From NCBI GenBank assembly GCA_025362235.1, contig JANYGZ010000007.1, positions 1 to 59,012 of the forward strand: DNA of 59,012 nucleotides. Reading direction: 5' to 3'. Below the pieces are notes generated by a model. The model was not told the origin of the DNA, ran no database searches, and saw only the letters and a list, made by a program, of their open reading frames with translations. Source of the stretch: Ferruginibacter sp. GTDB taxonomy: Bacteria; Bacteroidota; Bacteroidia; Chitinophagales; Chitinophagaceae. This document shows positions 55,756 to 59,012 of the stretch, one piece after another. Every line of letters starts with the position of its first letter. The first letter of the stretch is position 1. Made by a program: the position numbers and the translations under genes.

Positions 55756-56328
55756 CTACTCAATTTCTTCTACTGCTAAATGACTGATACCCAGCTCCGG
55801 GTTTCTGCCTTTTACATCAGCAAAAAAATGTATAATCTTTTTTAAATCAGCATTTTCATCATCACTGGTATAAAATGGTGGGGCAAACCTACATTCTTTA
55901 TGCTCAAAATCCAGTGCCAGCATTACAATGGGCACATTCGCTTTTCTTGCAATGTGATAGAAACCTGTTCGCAACCTGTCTACCTTTTTTCTTGTACCCT
56001 CAGGCGACAATGCAATGGCAAATGATTCATTACTATTAAACATATCAACAACCTGCTCTACAAAATTATTTTTGTTAAAACGGTCGACTGGTATTCCGCC
56101 GGCCAGGCGAAATAAAAAACCAAAAGGTGGTTTAAATAATTCCTGCTTGGCAATAAATTTTATGTGGTTTAGTTTTAAAACACTTCTAAAGGCAAAGCCC
56201 ATATATATATCCCGGCTGCTGGTATGCGGCGCCACTACCATTATTAATTTTTTCAAATCTGCCGGTACGGTATTTACTGCTTTCCAACCCATCCATTTAA
56301 GGTGCCATTTAAAAAAATAATACAGCAT
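55756..56328 (-). CDS. 1-acylglycerol-3-phosphate acyltransferase-like protein
   Basis: 190 residues of PlsC type. The catalytic H(X4)D motif is APHTSSRD (His34-Asp39 approximately), and SPEGTRKK is the glycerol-phosphate-binding block. The short N-terminus (MLYYFFKWHLKWMGW) is membrane-facing. Acylates lysophosphatidic acid or a related lipid; because of its short length an aminolipid or other acyltransferase is also possible. A structured repeat lies upstream. Confidence 0.9.
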   Translation of the reverse strand: MLYYFFKWHLKWMGWKAVNTVPADLKKLIMVVAPHTSSRDIYMGFAFRSVLKLNHIKFIAKQELFKPPFGFLFRLAGGIPVDRFNKNNFVEQVVDMFNSNESFAIALSPEGTRKKVDRLRTGFYHIARKANVPIVMLALDFEHKECRFAPPFYTSDDENADLKKIIHFFADVKGRNPELGISHLAVEEIE

Positions 56329-56429
56329 ACATTATCCCTTTGTTAATAATATCAACAAAGTAAGTTTATTTATTTACTATAAATGGAAACAGCTACCAAA
56401 GGGTGCATTTCAAATTGTCTACGCAATAA

Positions 56430-56497
56430 GTGGTTGGTGTTTTCACCAACCACCGCTCAGCCTTGGCCGGTGTTTCCTCCGGCCGAAACCGGGAGCG
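56430..56497. repeat. Structured intergenic element with two nested hairpins
   Basis: First hairpin: GTGGTTGGTG, loop TTTT, CACCAACCAC (56430-56453), 10 bp perfect. Directly adjacent, CGCTC (56454-56458) and GAGCG (56493-56497) enclose GGCCGG / CCGGCC (56465-56470, 56479-56484). GC content is high here compared with the neighbourhood. No T-tract. The tail AGCGATAATTTGAATTGCACC resembles AGCAACAATTTGACATGCACC at 43485-43505, so it may be a dispersed repeat. Confidence 0.65.
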
Positions 56498-56571
56498 ATA
56501 ATTTGAATTGCACCAAATGATTTTACGCTTGTTTTATTCTTTACATTTACAAAAAATACCTGTTACCTTAA

Positions 56572-58047
56572 ATGACACTATCAACTTTTCTGGCCCATCA
56601 ATGGCACAGTTTCTGGCGGGCTCGCAATGCCAATAAAAGTCTGGCGCTTCAAATTATTTTAGGGATTTTTTATTTATTGATTTTTATAGAAATTGCAGGG
56701 CTGGGTATTTTATTACCTTACCTGATAAAAGAATCAATGCCGGGCAAGGACCCAATTGTTTTATTTTGCTCGTATATCATCTACTATTTCCTGGTTGGTT
56801 TACTGGCCCGCTTTCAACTGCAGGAACTGCCCTCGCTCAGCATCCAGCCTTACCTAACACAAAATATCAAGCGTAGCAGCATGTTGCATTTTTTAAATGT
56901 ACGGTCGTTGGTACATGTTATTAATGTTTTGCCCTTCTTTGTTTTTATACCTTTTTCTATTGTAGTTATTTTACCTGCTTATGGCGCTGTTGCCACCATT
57001 TGCTTTTTGATATCCATGTTTGCATTGGTGTTTAACAACCACTTTTTAAATATGTATATCAAACGTAAATCTGTAGATAACAGCTGGTGGTTTTTTGCTG
57101 TTGTTGCCGCTATAGCTATTTTAAAAGGAGCAGACTATTTTAAACTAATTTCTTTTGAAAAATCTTCTGCAGATATATTTATTGGCCTGTTGCATCAACC
57201 TTTATTTTGTATTATTCCTTTAGCAATTGCCATTATAACCTTTGTGTTAAACAATAATTATTTAAGAAGCCACTTATACATAGAAGAGCTGGTAAGTGAA
57301 CGGAAATTGACAATCAGCAAAAGTTATTCGTTACTGGACAGGTATGGAGATATTGGGGAAATGATTTCGTTGGACCTGAAACTTATTTTTAGAAATAAAC
57401 GCCCAAAATCGCTGGTCATTTTATCTGGTGTTATACTTTTATACGGTTTTATGTTTTATCCAAAATACCTGCAAACAGGCAACTATACTATGCTATTTCT
57501 TTTTGCACTAATTATAACAGGGCTATTTATCAGTAATTACGGACAGTTTTTATTTGCCTGGCAAAGCAGCCATTTTGATGGTATGATGAGTTACAATATC
57601 AATATGAAACAATACATCAAGGCTAAATTTTTATTGTTTGTTACTGTTTGTTCTTTACAATTTTTAATAGCCAGTTTTTATGGATTTATGGGTTGGCAAA
57701 TAATCCCTATTCAGATAGCCGCATTTTTATATAGCATCGGCGTTAATTCTTTTGTAACCATCTATGCGGCAACTTACAATTACAAATATTTAAACCTTAG
57801 TAAATCTGCCAGTTTAAATTTTCAGGGAATTGGTGCATTACAATGGTTACAATCTTTATTGATTTCATTTGGGCCAGTACTGGTGTTTTTTTTATTGAAC
57901 AAATTTATTGGATTCTGGACAGCCATAATCAGCATCAGCAGCCTGGGAATTATTGGATTGGCATTTAATAGGAAAATTATCAATTGGCTTGCGGAACAAT
58001 TTAATATACGCAAACATAAAATACTGGAAGGATTCAGGGAGCGGTAA
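56572..58047 (+). CDS. DUF5687 membrane protein (ABC permease-like)
   Basis: 491 residues with about ten helices in pairs, for example FYLLIFIEIAGLGILLPYLI near the start. A large soluble-looking segment (about 255-290, SERKLTISKSYSLLDRYGDIG) lies between helices. DUF5687 proteins in Bacteroidota pair with an ABC ATPase, and here the ATPase gene starts 29 bases downstream, so this is the probable permease of an exporter. The substrate is unknown. Confidence 0.88.
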   Translation: MTLSTFLAHQWHSFWRARNANKSLALQIILGIFYLLIFIEIAGLGILLPYLIKESMPGKDPIVLFCSYIIYYFLVGLLARFQLQELPSLSIQPYLTQNIKRSSMLHFLNVRSLVHVINVLPFFVFIPFSIVVILPAYGAVATICFLISMFALVFNNHFLNMYIKRKSVDNSWWFFAVVAAIAILKGADYFKLISFEKSSADIFIGLLHQPLFCIIPLAIAIITFVLNNNYLRSHLYIEELVSERKLTISKSYSLLDRYGDIGEMISLDLKLIFRNKRPKSLVILSGVILLYGFMFYPKYLQTGNYTMLFLFALIITGLFISNYGQFLFAWQSSHFDGMMSYNINMKQYIKAKFLLFVTVCSLQFLIASFYGFMGWQIIPIQIAAFLYSIGVNSFVTIYAATYNYKYLNLSKSASLNFQGIGALQWLQSLLISFGPVLVFFLLNKFIGFWTAIISISSLGIIGLAFNRKIINWLAEQFNIRKHKILEGFRER

Positions 58048-58076
58048 TAATAAATAATAGTAAACAAAACATATTT

Positions 58077-58775
58077 ATGATCTCAATAAAAAACTTACAA
58101 AAATCGTACAAAGGAGTTAAAGCAGTTGATATTGATACTTTAGAAATACATGCCGGCGAAGTGATAGGATTGGTAGGTAACAACGGAGCAGGTAAAACAA
58201 CTTTTTTTCGTTTGTTACTGGACCTGATAAGAGCCAGTGGTGGCGAAATTTTTTCAAAGGGAAATCTTGTAACAGCTTCTGAAGACTGGAAAAGTTATAC
58301 CGCTGCATATATTGACGAAGGTTTTTTGATTGACTACCTTACACCAGAAGAATACTTTTATTTTGTGGGCAAACTCAATCAATTATCCAAAGCCGATGTG
58401 GATGATTTTTTGCAAACCTACCAGGCTTTTTTTGATGATGCTATCTTAAAGAAAGGAAAATACATCCGTGATTTTAGTAAGGGCAACCAGTTTAAAATTG
58501 GCATTATTGCCGCATTGCTTACCAATCCAGAGTTGTTGATATTGGACGAGCCATTTGCCAACCTTGACCCGACTACCCAGCTAAGATTGGTTGATATGAT
58601 AAAACAAATGGCAGCAGATAAACGTATGTGCATTATTGTTAGCAGCCATGATATTAACCATGTTTCGGAAGTTAGCAGCAGGATTTTGCTGATGGAAAAG
58701 GGTAAAATTATTAAAGATATTGCGGGTGGAGAAGCTGCGTATGATGAAATGGTAGAATATTTTAAAGTGAAATAG
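58077..58775 (+). CDS. ABC transporter ATP-binding protein
   Basis: 232 residues, one nucleotide-binding domain: Walker A GNNGAGKTT (34-42), signature FSKGNQFK in place of LSGGQ, Walker B LLILDEPFANLDP and H-loop VSSHDINHVSE. It works with the DUF5687 permease just upstream (29 bases). The altered signature FSKGN is seen in other transporters of this type. It is the second and last gene of the pair. Confidence 0.95.
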   Translation: MISIKNLQKSYKGVKAVDIDTLEIHAGEVIGLVGNNGAGKTTFFRLLLDLIRASGGEIFSKGNLVTASEDWKSYTAAYIDEGFLIDYLTPEEYFYFVGKLNQLSKADVDDFLQTYQAFFDDAILKKGKYIRDFSKGNQFKIGIIAALLTNPELLILDEPFANLDPTTQLRLVDMIKQMAADKRMCIIVSSHDINHVSEVSSRILLMEKGKIIKDIAGGEAAYDEMVEYFKVK

Positions 58776-58836
58776 CTTCAATTTCAAGTGAAAAAATACA
58801 AATTGCAGTTATTATGCTGTATTTAAAAGAAAAACT

Positions 58837-58844
58837 TATATTTG
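58837..58844 (+). promoter_or_regulatory. -7 promoter box of the cold-shock gene
   Basis: TATATTTG fits TAnnTTTG, 33 bases before the ATG. No convincing -33 box. Confidence 0.5.
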
Positions 58845-58876
58845 CAACTTAATTTAATACAATACAATTTTAAAAA

Positions 58877-59012
58877 ATGGACAAAACACTAGGCACCGTT
58901 AAGTTTTTCAATTCTGAAAAAGGATTCGGTTTTATCAAGCATGATGATTCTAACAAAGAAACTTTCGTACATGTTAGCGGATTAATCAATGACATTAAAG
59001 AAGGCGACCATG
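58877..59012 (+). CDS. Cold-shock protein, 3' end outside window
   Basis: The visible 45 residues open MDKTLGTVKFFNSEKGFGFI and contain both nucleic-acid motifs, RNP1 (KGFGFI) and RNP2 (FVHVS). This is a CspA-type OB-fold protein that binds single-stranded RNA or DNA. The rest is beyond the right edge. A full Csp is about 65-70 residues, so roughly two thirds are visible. Confidence 0.95.
   Translation, partial: MDKTLGTVKFFNSEKGFGFIKHDDSNKETFVHVSGLINDIKEGDH

Noticed and set aside
1..59012. tRNA, rRNA or riboswitch genes
   Set aside because: I scanned for a TTCGA-type T-loop with acceptor pairing and for known riboswitch cores and saw none; only terminator and repeat hairpins were found.

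Overview
The window comes from an AT-rich Bacteroidota chromosome, most likely Chitinophagaceae or a close relative. The evidence is an outer-membrane protein with a type IX secretion tail, a PafA-type phosphatase, a serine-palmitoyltransferase-like enzyme, a rubredoxin-family protein known from this phylum, DUF4407 and DUF5687 proteins, and promoters with the phylum-specific -7 box TAnnTTTG. Shine-Dalgarno sequences are mostly absent. I found no tRNA, rRNA or CRISPR array.

Layout. 1-3400 is a very AT-rich accessory block: the 3' part of a probable outer-membrane protein converges on an AAA-ATPase gene (minus strand) interrupted by one in-frame TAA, followed by a 73-residue ORF. 3400-12700 is mostly minus-strand: a DUF805 protein, dienelactone hydrolase, a zinc-peptidase-like lipoprotein, DUF3500, a rubredoxin-less reductase-like protein, a TonB-type protein, MaoC, and a TPR adenylate cyclase. 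12900-15900 (plus) holds surE, small membrane proteins and a methyltransferase. 16424-22591 is a 2055-residue alpha-2-macroglobulin. 22815-26954 holds rpsF-rpsR-rplI, an L,D-transpeptidase, an RRM RNA-binding protein and DUF1415. 27000-36000 holds a 2OG-Fe(II) oxygenase, PafA phosphatase, serine-palmitoyltransferase-like enzyme, ClC channel, thioredoxin-like protein, sialate O-acetylesterase and endonuclease III. 36000-46300 holds a beta-lactamase-fold hydrolase, a decayed exported-protein gene, a lipoprotein, the T9SS cargo protein, a GNAT, cbpM-cbpA, an APC permease, a thioredoxin and ubiX. 46300-53300 holds a LolA-like protein, DUF4407, a MORN lipoprotein, pyrG, gltA and DUF4136. 54340-55380 is a graveyard: a 3' fragment of a second citrate synthase, an acyl carrier protein gene with one nonsense codon, and an IS982-type transposase remnant. 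The end holds an acyltransferase, a DUF5687/ABC pair and a cold-shock gene cut by the window edge.

Most of the window is housekeeping or ordinary envelope biology. No complete undescribed system is evident. The best leads are (i) the macroglobulin whose putative bait region contains a SusC-plug-like sequence, (ii) the interrupted ATPase, which may be a dead defence gene, (iii) the pseudogene cluster at 54.4-55.4 kb, and (iv) several inverted-repeat elements between genes. All functions are read from sequence motifs by eye; no database search was run.
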